A DNA stretch of 16,062 bases from Coriobacteriaceae bacterium (GCA_019421015.1 JAHZGC010000008.1:16734-32795), one strand, 5' to 3'; shown: positions 1-7,137, numbered from the stretch's first letter. Numbers and translations: made by a program. The notes: generated by a model from the sequence alone, not told the origin.

Positions 1-225
1 CCGGAGGCCTTCCTGACGGGCTGGGCTGCGAAGCTCCCGATAGACGGTGGCACGCGCGCGTGGGTGGACTGGCTCCTGTCCGTCCCCGTGGGAGGCCATC
101 GGGCCGGTTCGGAGGCGACCGTGAGGGAGGCGGGCTTCGACATACAGCAGACGGCCGACTGGCTGGCGGCCTTCTACCAGGAGGCCCACCGGCTGAACGT
201 GGGGCGGGCGGGTGGCAGGCCGTGA
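1..225 (+). CDS. C-terminal end of a probable glycosyltransferase (5' truncated by window)
   Basis: An open frame of 74 residues enters from the left edge in frame 1 and stops at TGA 223-225. Its last third contains a WLLSVPVGGH segment, then VREAGFDI, then TADWLAAFY. A gly-rich turn followed by an 'AGFDI...a..L..fY' helix resembles the extreme C-terminus of GT4/GT1-type glycosyltransferases in exopolysaccharide operons. That is a resemblance only, because no catalytic region is in view. It overlaps the flippase start by 4 bp (GTGA), so the two genes are translationally coupled in one operon. In that setting it would add a sugar to the lipid-linked repeat unit on the cytoplasmic face. Another cytoplasmic polysaccharide enzyme is possible. 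Confidence 0.6.
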   Translation, partial: PEAFLTGWAAKLPIDGGTRAWVDWLLSVPVGGHRAGSEATVREAGFDIQQTADWLAAFYQEAHRLNVGRAGGRP

Positions 226-1649
226 GGATTGCCGCAAGAGGTAACGATTTCGCCTGGAACCTCGTCGGGACCCTCTTTCGCATGGGCGGCAGCTTCTTGC
301 TCCTCCCGTTCCTGCTCTCCTTCCTCGACGACGACGCGCTGGGGCTCTGGTACGTGTTTCTCGCGATCTACTCGTTCGTCGTCCTCTTCCAGGCGGGCTT
401 CGTCCCCACCTTCGCGAGGAACGTCGCCTACTGCTGGAGCGGGGCCAGGGGGCTGGCCAGGAAAGGCCTCGCGAGGGGCGCCGACCCAGACGGGTCGGTC
501 GACTTCGACCTCCTCGCCGACATAGTGTCCGCGAGCCGCATACTGTACCGGGCTATAGCGCTCGCCGTGCTGCTCGCGCTTCTTGCCGGGGGCACGGCGT
601 ACGTCGTGCACGTCGCGGGGCACATGGAGGGTCCGGCCTACCTCCCCGCCTGGTGCGTCTTCTGTCTCTCGGCGTTCCTGAACATCTACTTCTCCTATTA
701 TGAGTCGCTGCTGCGCGGGGTGGGTCGTTTCCCGGAAGTCAACAAGGCCACCATCGCGTCGAGCCTGTGCCAGATCGGGCTCTCCGCGGGCCTGCTGTTC
801 GCCGGGCTCGGTCTCATGGCGTGCGCGCTGGCGTTCTGCGCGCAGGGGCTCGTCTTCCGCCTCATGTGCAGGTGCTATTTCCTGCGGTGCGACGGGGCCG
901 GGCAGTGCCTCAACGGGCGCGCCGGGCTGGGGAGCAGGGAGGGGGTTAGGGAGGTGCTCTCCGCGGTCGTGCCCAACGCCGTCAAGGACACGGCGGTCTC
1001 CCTCGCCAACTACGCCGTCACCACCGCCAACACCATAGTCTGCTCTCTGTTCATGGGCCTGGCGGACACGGGGTCGTATTCGGTCGTGCTCCAGCTGGTC
1101 AACGCGGCCGCCTCCTGCGCGGGGGTCGCCCTCTCGACCAACCAGCCCGCCCTGCAGTCGGCCTTCGCCCGGGGCGACGAGGTCTACGAGAGGGAGCTGA
1201 CTGCCAAGACGGCGGCGGGGTACGTGCTTTCCTACGCCGCATGCATCCTGGGGATCGCCCTCGTGGTCATGCCCCTCGTTATATGGATGAGGCCGTCGTT
1301 CTCGTGCGACTGGGCCCTCTTCGCGCTGATGGCCTCCTACGTCTTCCTCTGGAAGCAGCACTCGATGTGCGCGACGTTCATAACGAACGCCAACGACCTG
1401 CCGTTCGTGCCCGCGTTCGTCGCCTCGTCGGTCGCCGGCGTCGCGCTCACCGTGGTCCTGGTCCGATTCACCGGGGCGGGGTTATACGGTCTGGTCCTGG
1501 GGCAGGCCGTGGCCCAGCTCTGCTACAACAATTGGAAGTGGCCCGAGGCCGCGGCGTCCCGGCTGGGGACGACCTACCCCGCGCTCCTGAGGGAGGGGAT
1601 GGGGGGGCTCTGGACTGGCATGTGTCGGTTGCTTGCAAGACGGTCATGA
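222..1649 (+). CDS. Wzx-type polysaccharide repeat-unit flippase (MATE/MVF superfamily)
   Basis: A 475-residue protein made mostly of hydrophobic helices, the usual size for Wzx/RfbX flippases (about 12-14 segments). The N-terminus has the typical Wzx start: an 'NDFAWNLVGTLFR' amphipathic stretch, a helix rich in L and P, then 'ALGLWYVFLAI'. The GTG at 222 is chosen because it overlaps the upstream TGA (GTGA) and puts that stretch at the N-terminus. The same frame stays open upstream to a GTG at 60, but those residues are Arg/Gly-rich and lie over the preceding gene. The protein should flip undecaprenyl-PP-linked oligosaccharide across the membrane. The epimerase gene follows 40 bp downstream. 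No polymerase (Wzy) is visible in this window, so it must lie upstream or elsewhere. Confidence 0.85.
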   Translation: MRIAARGNDFAWNLVGTLFRMGGSFLLLPFLLSFLDDDALGLWYVFLAIYSFVVLFQAGFVPTFARNVAYCWSGARGLARKGLARGADPDGSVDFDLLADIVSASRILYRAIALAVLLALLAGGTAYVVHVAGHMEGPAYLPAWCVFCLSAFLNIYFSYYESLLRGVGRFPEVNKATIASSLCQIGLSAGLLFAGLGLMACALAFCAQGLVFRLMCRCYFLRCDGAGQCLNGRAGLGSREGVREVLSAVVPNAVKDTAVSLANYAVTTANTIVCSLFMGLADTGSYSVVLQLVNAAASCAGVALSTNQPALQSAFARGDEVYERELTAKTAAGYVLSYAACILGIALVVMPLVIWMRPSFSCDWALFALMASYVFLWKQHSMCATFITNANDLPFVPAFVASSVAGVALTVVLVRFTGAGLYGLVLGQAVAQLCYNNWKWPEAAASRLGTTYPALLREGMGGLWTGMCRLLARRS

Positions 1650-1689
1650 GGGGTCGTTGACGACAGGGGGCTTATCTGAAAGGTAGGAA

Positions 1690-2757
1690 ATGAATAAGTT
1701 TTTAGTGACGGGCGCGGCCGGGTTCATAGGTGCGTTTCTGTGCAGGAAGCTTCTTGCAGATGGCTTCGAGGTCGTTGGCCTGGACAACATGAATCCATAC
1801 TACGATCCGGATATCAAGCTCGACCGGCTGCGAATGCTGGCCGGGATCGCAGGGGAGGGCCCTGCGGGCGCCGACCCTGAGGGCTTTACCTGCGGAGCAT
1901 TCCGCTTTGTGCGAGGCGACCTCGCAAACGCGGGTCTGATGGAATGGCTTTTCGCCAAGAACGGCTTCGACGTCGTCGTGAACCTCGCCGCCCAGGCCGG
2001 GGTGCGCTACTCCATCGAGAACCCCAGGGCCTACGTGGACTCCAACCTGGTGGGGTTCTTCAACGTCCTGGAGTGCTGCAGGAAATACCCGGTCGAGCAC
2101 CTGGTCTACGCCAGCTCCTCCTCCGTCTACGGCGGCAACGAGAAGGTGCCCTTCTCTGAGGGGGACCGCGTGGACGAGCCCGTCTCCCTCTACGCCGCGA
2201 CCAAGAAGTCCGATGAGCTCATGGCCCACGCCTACTCCAAGCTCTACTCGATACCAGCGACGGGTCTGCGCTTCTTCACGGTCTACGGCCCCATGGGCAG
2301 GCCCGACATGGCCTACTTCTCCTTCACGGACAGGCTGGTCAGGGGCGAGAAGATAAAGATCTTCAACATGGGGGACTGCAAGAGGGACTTCACCTACGTC
2401 GACGACATCGTCGAAGGGGTGGTGCGCGTCATGGAGAACCCGCCTAAGGTGGAGACGGGCGCCGACGGCCTGCCGAAGGCCGCCCACCGCGTCTACAACA
2501 TAGGCAACTCGGACCCGGAGAGCCTCCTCGACTTCGTGGACACGCTCCAGCGGGTCCTCGTCGAGGAGGGCGTCCTGCCCGCGGACTACGACTTCGAGGC
2601 CCACAGGGAGCTCGTCCCCATGCAGCCCGGCGACGTGCCCGTGACCTACGCGGACACCTCGGCCCTGGAGCGCGACACCGGCTTCAGGCCCTCCACGAGG
2701 CTCGAGGACGGCCTGAGGGAGTTCGCGAGGTGGTACCGGGGGTACTACGGCCTTTAA
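1690..2757 (+). CDS. UDP-glucuronate 4-epimerase (CapI/LpsL type), copy 1
   Basis: A 355-residue extended-SDR enzyme that interconverts UDP-glucuronate and UDP-galacturonate in the cytoplasm. Visible signatures are the Rossmann motif GAAGFIG near residue 10, 'GLDNMNPYYDP', 'NLAAQAGVRYS', the active-site serine stretch at 142-145 before VYGG, and the YxxxK pair Y168/K172. 'TGLRFFTVYGPMGRPDM' and 'KRDFTYVDDIVEG' separate this subgroup from plain GalE. The ATG at 1690 follows an AGGTAGG ribosome site. From codon 6 onward it is identical in protein to the copy at 7278-8348, but the first residues differ (MNKFLV here, MADKVLV there). The first roughly 200 bases are visibly less GC-rich than the rest. 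The substrate would come from the Ugd encoded 63 bp downstream. Confidence 0.93.
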   Translation: MNKFLVTGAAGFIGAFLCRKLLADGFEVVGLDNMNPYYDPDIKLDRLRMLAGIAGEGPAGADPEGFTCGAFRFVRGDLANAGLMEWLFAKNGFDVVVNLAAQAGVRYSIENPRAYVDSNLVGFFNVLECCRKYPVEHLVYASSSSVYGGNEKVPFSEGDRVDEPVSLYAATKKSDELMAHAYSKLYSIPATGLRFFTVYGPMGRPDMAYFSFTDRLVRGEKIKIFNMGDCKRDFTYVDDIVEGVVRVMENPPKVETGADGLPKAAHRVYNIGNSDPESLLDFVDTLQRVLVEEGVLPADYDFEAHRELVPMQPGDVPVTYADTSALERDTGFRPSTRLEDGLREFARWYRGYYGL

Positions 2758-2758
2758 A

Positions 2759-2775
2759 AGCCCGGCATCCGGGCT
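2759..2775 (+). other. Small hairpin between epimerase and ugd (copy 1)
   Basis: Just after the epimerase stop, AGCCCG (2759-2764) pairs with CGGGCT (2770-2775) across a 5-base loop. A GC palindrome (CCCGCGGG) and a TTTT run follow a few bases later. It could be a weak attenuator or mRNA-stability element inside the epimerase-ugd message. The same sequence is present in copy 2 at 8350-8366. It is too short to call a terminator. Confidence 0.3.
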
Positions 2776-2820
2776 CGCCCGCGGGTTTTCGGAACTTGAC
2801 ACAGGAAGAGGGAAAAGGAC

Positions 2821-4044
2821 ATGAAGATCGCGGTAGCCGGCACGGGCTACGTGGGCCTGTCGCTCGCGTGCCTGCTCGCCCAGAACAACGACGTGGTGGC
2901 CGTGGACGTGGTCCCGGAGAAGGTGGAGCTGATAAACCGGGGCCTCTCGCCCATAGCCGACGCGGAGATCGAGGCGTTCCTGGGAGGCGGGAGGGGGCTG
3001 TCGCTTGAGGCCACCCTGGACGGGGAGGCGGCGTATAAGGGTGCCGAGCTCGTAGTCATCGCCACCCCGACGAACTACGACCCGGTGACCAACTGCTTCG
3101 ACACCCGCTTCGTGGAGCAGGTGGTCGAGCTCGTTCTCTCGGTGAACCCCGACGCCGTGATGGTCGTCAAGTCCACGGTGCCGGTGGGCTACACGGAGTC
3201 CCTCTGCACGAAGTACCCCGGCGGCTGCTTCCTCTTCTCCCCGGAGTTCCTGCGCGAGGGGAAGGCGCTCTACGACAACCTGCACCCCAGCCGCATCGTC
3301 GTGGGCGTGCCGGCGGGGGCGCCCGCGGGCTGGGACGCCCGCGCGGCCGCGGAGGGCTTCGCGGCGCTGCTCACGGGAGGGGCGGACGACGAGGGGGTGC
3401 CGGCCCTTATCTGCGGCTCCACCGAGGCCGAGGCCGTCAAGCTCTTCGCGAACACCTACCTGGCCCTGCGCGTCGCCTACTTCAACGAGCTGGACACCTA
3501 CTGCGCGGTGCGCGGGCTGGATACCGCGAAGGTGATAGAGGGGGTGTGCCTGGAGCCCAGGATCGGCTCCCACTACAACAACCCCTCCTTCGGCTACGGG
3601 GGCTACTGCCTTCCCAAGGACACCAAGCAGCTGCTCGCCAACTACGGCGACGTCCCCCAGGAGCTCATAGGCGCCATCGTGGGGGCGAACCGCACCAGGA
3701 AGGACTTCGTGGCGCAGCAGGTGCTGGACCGCGTGGCCGAGCTGAAGGAGCAGGGCGTCCCCAACCCCCTCGTGGGCGTCTACCGCCTCACCATGAAGAG
3801 CGGCAGCGACAACTTCAGGGCGAGCTCGGTCCAGGGCGTCATGAAGCGCGTCAAGGCCAGGGGCGTGCCCGTCCTGGTCTACGAGCCGACGCTCGAGGAC
3901 CCCGAGTTCTTCGGCAGCGAGGTGACGCGCGACCTAGACTCCTTCAAGTCCCGCTGCGACGTCATCGTCGCCAACCGCTGGTCCCCCGAGCTCGAGGGCG
4001 TCCCGGGGAAGGTGTACACGAGGGACCTGTTCAGGCGGGACTAA
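2821..4044 (+). CDS. ugd: UDP-glucose 6-dehydrogenase, copy 1
   Basis: A 407-residue enzyme that oxidises UDP-glucose to UDP-glucuronate with two NAD+. The length fits the short bacterial form. Visible features are the N-terminal NAD motif GTGYVG (7-12), 'VVKSTVPVG' with T119, and 'SPEFLREG' with E142 and E146. Also present are K207 and N211 in 'EAVKLFANTYLALR', and the catalytic C263 in 'GYGGYCLPKDTKQL' with D267. All residues known to matter in this family (Thr, two Glu, Lys, Asn, Cys, Asp) are in place, so this copy should be active. The ATG has a purine-rich ribosome site (AGGAAGAGGG then AAAAGG). Its neighbour, the epimerase, uses its product. The coding sequence is base-for-base the same as 8412-9635. 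No terminator follows, so transcription could run on into the acyltransferase. Confidence 0.96.
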   Translation: MKIAVAGTGYVGLSLACLLAQNNDVVAVDVVPEKVELINRGLSPIADAEIEAFLGGGRGLSLEATLDGEAAYKGAELVVIATPTNYDPVTNCFDTRFVEQVVELVLSVNPDAVMVVKSTVPVGYTESLCTKYPGGCFLFSPEFLREGKALYDNLHPSRIVVGVPAGAPAGWDARAAAEGFAALLTGGADDEGVPALICGSTEAEAVKLFANTYLALRVAYFNELDTYCAVRGLDTAKVIEGVCLEPRIGSHYNNPSFGYGGYCLPKDTKQLLANYGDVPQELIGAIVGANRTRKDFVAQQVLDRVAELKEQGVPNPLVGVYRLTMKSGSDNFRASSVQGVMKRVKARGVPVLVYEPTLEDPEFFGSEVTRDLDSFKSRCDVIVANRWSPELEGVPGKVYTRDLFRRD

Positions 4045-4379
4045 GTCGTAAAAGAGGCCTTCGGCGGAAGTTGAGTTCGAAAAGGCCATGCCCGCTACCC
4101 CTTCGAACTGGAGGCGCGTGCCGCAGGATTCCCACTTTGGGCGGAGGCGGCAGTTGCGGCGGGGTCCGGGACGTCTTTGGACAGGCTCCTGTGCCGCCGC
4201 CTCTGCTGCCCAACACGAAAACCATGTTCGGGACTCCGCTGGCCTCCGGGGGCTCCGACAATTTGCCTTTGAGGCGGTCGTCCGCGTTCCGCTGGCAGCA
4301 GGAGGCATGCCATGCACCAGCGGTTGGGGCTTCGATTCGGAGGGCCGGGCCACGCCGGCGGCGGAATATGGGAGGATGA
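4045..4379. other. 335-bp gap after ugd copy 1 with an imperfect hairpin; no convincing gene
   Basis: The gap is GC-rich and sits between the repeat edge and the acyltransferase start. An imperfect hairpin pairs GTTCGAAAAGG (4075-4085) with CCCCTTCGAAC (4098-4108), with two mismatches. Several frames are open on both strands, including one from an ATG at 4088 that runs into the acyltransferase gene. Their products are Arg/Gly/Pro-rich, as expected of random GC-rich DNA, and none has a recognisable domain. It may be a dispersed non-coding element or eroded sequence. It is absent after ugd copy 2, so it arrived with, or belongs to, the acyltransferase cassette. Confidence 0.4.
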
Positions 4380-5447
4380 ATGCCCAAGGAACCTAGGGTG
4401 TCTTTCCCCGATCTGGACATCGTCAAGCTCGTTATGGCGTTGTTCGTCGTGGAGATCCACACCAGACCCCTCGGAGGCTGCGGGGTCGTGGGGGATGTGG
4501 CCGGCGCTGTCGACTGCGTGGCCGTCCCCTTCTTCTTTATCGCGTCGGCCTTCCTGTGCTTCAGGGCGCTCCGGCCCGGCGATTTCAGGGACCGGGGCTC
4601 TGCGGCTTGCGCGCGCGTCAGGGGGACGATCGCGAAGCTCCTGCGCCTCTACCTTATCTGGACGGCCATCTACTTGCCGGTGTCCGTCTACGGCTCCGTC
4701 CTGAGCGGCTATTCGCTGGCAAAGGGGGTCGCTGTTTTTCTCCGTGGCGTGCTTTTGGTCGGCGAGAACTTCTGCTCGTGGCCCCTATGGTACCTGCTCG
4801 CCAGCGTCGTTGCGTTCTGTGTTGTCTATTGCCTTCTACGGCTGGGGGTCCGCCCTCGGCTCGTCCTTTTGGTCTCCCTGCTCTTCGCCCTGCTGGGCTT
4901 CTTCATGGAGCTCGCGCACGGGTGGGTGGGGCTGCCCCCGGGCATCGCGTTCGCCCTCGACTGCTATTTCAAGGTGTTCCTGAACGTCCGCAACGGCCTG
5001 TTCGAGGGCTTCTTCTACGTCTCCCTGGGGATGCTGCTGGGAATGCACTGGAGCAGGGCCGTGTCGGTCGCCCCCGTTGTCTCCGCCCTGGTGGGCGTGC
5101 TTGGCCTGGCCGGTTGCGTCCTTGTGACGCCGGATGCGCACCTGCCGTTCTGCGCCGCCTACGCGCTCGGCGTGTTCCTTCTGAGCGTGCGCAGGTGCGG
5201 AGCGGGCCTCAGGCCCCATCCCGTGGCCCGCAACCTCAGCACGGGCGTCTACCTCACCCACATGCTGTTCGTGGTGCTCTTCGTCTACGGGGTTTGCGGA
5301 TATGGCGGGACGGCCTTCATGCGCGACCCGGGTATCTCACACGCCGTGCTGTTCGCATTTGCCCTCGGAGGGTCGGCTGCCGTTTCCTTGGCGAGCATTG
5401 GGGCGTCTAGAAGATCTAAGGTTGTTAAGGAAATATTTGGATATTGA
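4380..5447 (+). CDS. Acyltransferase family 3 membrane protein (surface polysaccharide O-acylation)
   Basis: A 355-residue protein with about ten hydrophobic helices, the size and form of acyltransferase-3 (OafA/WecH-like) proteins. The N-terminus reads 'FPDLDIVKLVMALFVVEIH', so K16 and H27 form the K/R-x10-H motif of the family, the histidine being the expected catalytic residue. A conserved-looking 'VPFFFIASAFLCFR' helix follows, and 'LSTGVYLTHMLF' near the C-terminus is also typical. The ATG at 4380 has GGGAGG at 4370-4375, a spacing of 4 bases. These enzymes move acetyl or related acyl groups onto sugars at the membrane. In this operon it probably O-acetylates the capsule repeat unit; acceptor and acyl group cannot be read from sequence. 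It lies inside the segment bracketed by the two epimerase-ugd copies. Confidence 0.85.
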   Translation: MPKEPRVSFPDLDIVKLVMALFVVEIHTRPLGGCGVVGDVAGAVDCVAVPFFFIASAFLCFRALRPGDFRDRGSAACARVRGTIAKLLRLYLIWTAIYLPVSVYGSVLSGYSLAKGVAVFLRGVLLVGENFCSWPLWYLLASVVAFCVVYCLLRLGVRPRLVLLVSLLFALLGFFMELAHGWVGLPPGIAFALDCYFKVFLNVRNGLFEGFFYVSLGMLLGMHWSRAVSVAPVVSALVGVLGLAGCVLVTPDAHLPFCAAYALGVFLLSVRRCGAGLRPHPVARNLSTGVYLTHMLFVVLFVYGVCGYGGTAFMRDPGISHAVLFAFALGGSAAVSLASIGASRRSKVVKEIFGY

Positions 5448-5514
5448 TTGGAATCCGAAAGATACTGCGACGTTCTCCTGTGCCAGGTGGTGGTTTTGTC
5501 CGGCAGGAGGTTAG

Positions 5515-5655
5515 ATGATTGAAAAAAAGCTTCCGCCCCGTAGCTGTTCTGTCGTGATGGCCGAGCCGAGGCGGGAAAGGAAGGAAGTCGACGGGTTGGG
5601 CCAGTCTATCTCACGTCAGGTGGGACTGCACATGTTGCATGGTCTGGATGTCTAA
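5515..5655 (+). CDS. Possible 46-residue small ORF with a strong ribosome site
   Basis: An ATG at 5515 is preceded at 4 bases by AGGAGG (5505-5510), one of the best ribosome sites in the window. The frame runs 46 codons to TAA 5653-5655. The product begins MIEKKLPP and is charged, with no membrane segment and no family I recognise. It may be a real small protein, a leader, or the surviving start of a decayed gene. The following DNA has no intact frame of useful length. Confidence 0.2.
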   Translation: MIEKKLPPRSCSVVMAEPRRERKEVDGLGQSISRQVGLHMLHGLDV

Positions 5656-5865
5656 ATCGGGTGAAAGGCCTCCTGCTGGCAGGACGGATTTTAGATGCAA
5701 GAGGTGATGAGAAGGGTCGCAGAGGACGCGAGCATACCGAATGGGGATGCTGCCGAAGCCTACCGTGTCCGACGTGACGAGGTGCGCGAAGAACAAGGGC
5801 ATCAGCGTTCGTCTTCGTAGTTTGCCTTTCAGGTTAGGCGTGCCATTCCATATAGAAGAATCCTA
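5590..5865 (+). pseudogene. Possible decayed coding fragment broken by TGA TGA
   Basis: One + strand frame (codon starts at 5627, 5705 and so on) reads through a cysteine pair, 'WDCTCC', then 'VWMSKSGERP' and 'TDFRCKR'. It then meets two consecutive TGA codons (5705-5710) and continues open to TAG 5863-5865 with 'LPKPTVSDVTRCAKNKG' and 'ISVRLRSL'. The first half has the spacing of a zinc ribbon and the second half reads like the basic tail of a cytoplasmic enzyme. I cannot assign either to a family. Chance is possible, and the opposite strand is also open over 5611-5802. It is recorded as candidate debris only. Confidence 0.2.
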
Positions 5866-6231
5866 GGACTTACGGTAAAATCTGCTTTGTCGGATCCTTT
5901 AATACGCCTCCTGTTTCAGGAGACATTCCGTCACACACTCTGTGTATGTTTCCTCCAATTCTGTTGAGACATAAGGCGATTAACATATATTGTACCGTTT
6001 TGAATGCATTCCCATTTGGGGACTATGCTTCGAGTGTGATTACGTGCTTTTTGTTGACGGTGGAGCGGATCCATAGGCCGATCTGCTGGAGCTGTTTTCT
6101 TTCGGCAGAATGGCAAGAAAATGGTCTTAATAGTCGAACCTGCAGGATTTGGTATTGATGAGATCTCATGTTCGTGACCAATTACTATTTATTATTTGGG
6201 TTATAAGAAGTTAATGGAGGTAACATCAGAA

Positions 6232-7137
6232 ATGAATATCAATAAATTAATAGCTAGCAAAGCAAAAGGTCTAGCTAATAGGGCAGTCTATTTTATTCCG
6301 AATGACGCTTTGGCCTTGAGGATCAAATATCGACTTGTATTCGGAAAAAAACTGAACCTTGACCGACCGATTTCTTACAACGAGAAGCTCCAATGGTTGA
6401 AACTATTCGACCGTAAGCCGGAATACACCACGTATGTCGATAAGTACGGGGTTAAGCAATGGGTGGGAAAGACAATCGGAGATGAATACGTGATTCCTAC
6501 CCTTGCAGTTTACGACCATGCCGATGATGTGGATATCAGCGCACTTCCAGACCAATTCGTGCTGAAAACGACCCATGACTCTGGGACTGCGATTGTCTGC
6601 AGGGACAAGTCCCAGCTGAACTGGGGGGAGGCGAGGAAAAAAATGGCCAAATCGTTGAAGAGGGACTACTACCGGGTGGGGGGGCGTGAGTGGCCGTACA
6701 AAAACGTGCCACGTAAGATAATTGCCGAGCCTTATCTGGAGGATTCGAGATCGGGCGAGCTGCCGGATTATAAATTCTTTTGCTTCGATGGAGAGCCCCG
6801 GGCGATGTATATCGCTACGGAGAGATTTGGCGTGGGAGAGACGAAGTTTGATTTTTTCGACATGGATTTTAATCATCTGCCCTTTGAGAACGGTCACCCA
6901 AATTCTTCGAAACCAATTGAGCGTCCATCTAACTTTGAATTGATGAAGGAACTAGCCGGAAGACTTTCTGCCGGGATACCCCATGTGAGGGTCGATTTTT
7001 ATGAGGTCGACGGAAAAGTCTATTTCGGTGAGATGACTTTCTACCACTGGTCGGGCATGGTGCCTTTTAGGCCGTACGAATGGGATTTGCGGTTTGGCTC
7101 TTGGATTAATTTGCCGAAGGAATCTAAGGTTTTGTAA
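6232..7137 (+). CDS. TupA-like ATP-grasp protein (teichuronopeptide-type polysaccharide enzyme)
   Basis: A 301-residue protein of the TupA-like ATP-grasp family (PF14305 type), common in Gram-positive capsule loci. The family hallmark 'NEKLQWLKLFDRKPEY' is near the N-terminus. ATP-grasp elements follow: 'FVLKTTHDSG' with K112, 'IIAEPYLED' (E166), 'PDYKFFCFDG' (178-187), and the metal-binding pair D255 in 'VRVDFYEVDGK' and E267 in 'YFGEMTF'. The ATG at 6232 is preferred, with GGAGG at 6216-6220. In-frame ATG 6214 and TTG 6196 are alternatives, but the GGAGG lies inside them. TupA is linked in alkaliphilic Bacillus to a polyglutamate-polyglucuronate wall polymer. By family it may join a carboxylate to an amine; many members are annotated as glycosyltransferases without proof. 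It is AT-richer than its neighbours, which suggests transfer. Confidence 0.82.
   Translation: MNINKLIASKAKGLANRAVYFIPNDALALRIKYRLVFGKKLNLDRPISYNEKLQWLKLFDRKPEYTTYVDKYGVKQWVGKTIGDEYVIPTLAVYDHADDVDISALPDQFVLKTTHDSGTAIVCRDKSQLNWGEARKKMAKSLKRDYYRVGGREWPYKNVPRKIIAEPYLEDSRSGELPDYKFFCFDGEPRAMYIATERFGVGETKFDFFDMDFNHLPFENGHPNSSKPIERPSNFELMKELAGRLSAGIPHVRVDFYEVDGKVYFGEMTFYHWSGMVPFRPYEWDLRFGSWINLPKESKVL

Larger units (their letters stand above)
1705..4044 (+). repeat. 2,340-bp direct repeat, left copy (epimerase-ugd)
   Basis: Reading the two copies at a constant offset of 5,591 bases gives identity from 1705 to 4044 against 7296 to 9635. The one difference I find is 1731 T versus 7322 C, a silent Gly codon change. 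Open frames on all strands translate identically in both copies apart from that base. Identity ends abruptly at both edges: 1704 and upstream differ from 7295 and upstream, and 4045 (G) differs from 9636 (A) directly after the ugd stop codon. Such a long, nearly perfect repeat implies very recent duplication or ongoing gene conversion. Confidence 0.97.
5448..6231. other. 784-bp AT-richer intergenic stretch between acyltransferase and TupA-like gene
   Basis: Apart from the small ORF and the possible broken frame listed separately, this holds no gene I can support. It contains a short hairpin (CTCCTG 5908-5913 with CAGGAG 5917-5922), another (ACACA 5932-5936 with TGTGT 5940-5944), and a perfect 12-bp palindrome at 6158-6169. 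Base composition falls from the GC-rich style of the acyltransferase to the AT-richer style of the following gene. That suggests a join between DNA of different origin. A promoter for the downstream gene is likely, but I see only an isolated TATTAT (6190-6195) with no good -35 partner. Confidence 0.45.

Noticed and set aside
174..1361. Long minus-strand open frame across the flippase gene
   Set aside because: Same GC-bias effect; the product is Glu/Arg/Pro-rich and low in complexity, while the + strand encodes a coherent membrane protein.
1702..3573. A very long minus-strand open frame (over 600 codons) across epimerase and ugd copy 1, and its twin across copy 2 (7176-9164)
   Set aside because: It lies antisense to two genes with complete catalytic motifs. 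GC-rich DNA with G/C third positions leaves the opposite strand open, and the product is rich in Val, His, Arg and Gly with no domain.
4088..4396. 102-codon + strand frame in the gap before the acyltransferase
   Set aside because: No ribosome site, random-looking Arg/Gly-rich product, and it overlaps the well-supported acyltransferase start.
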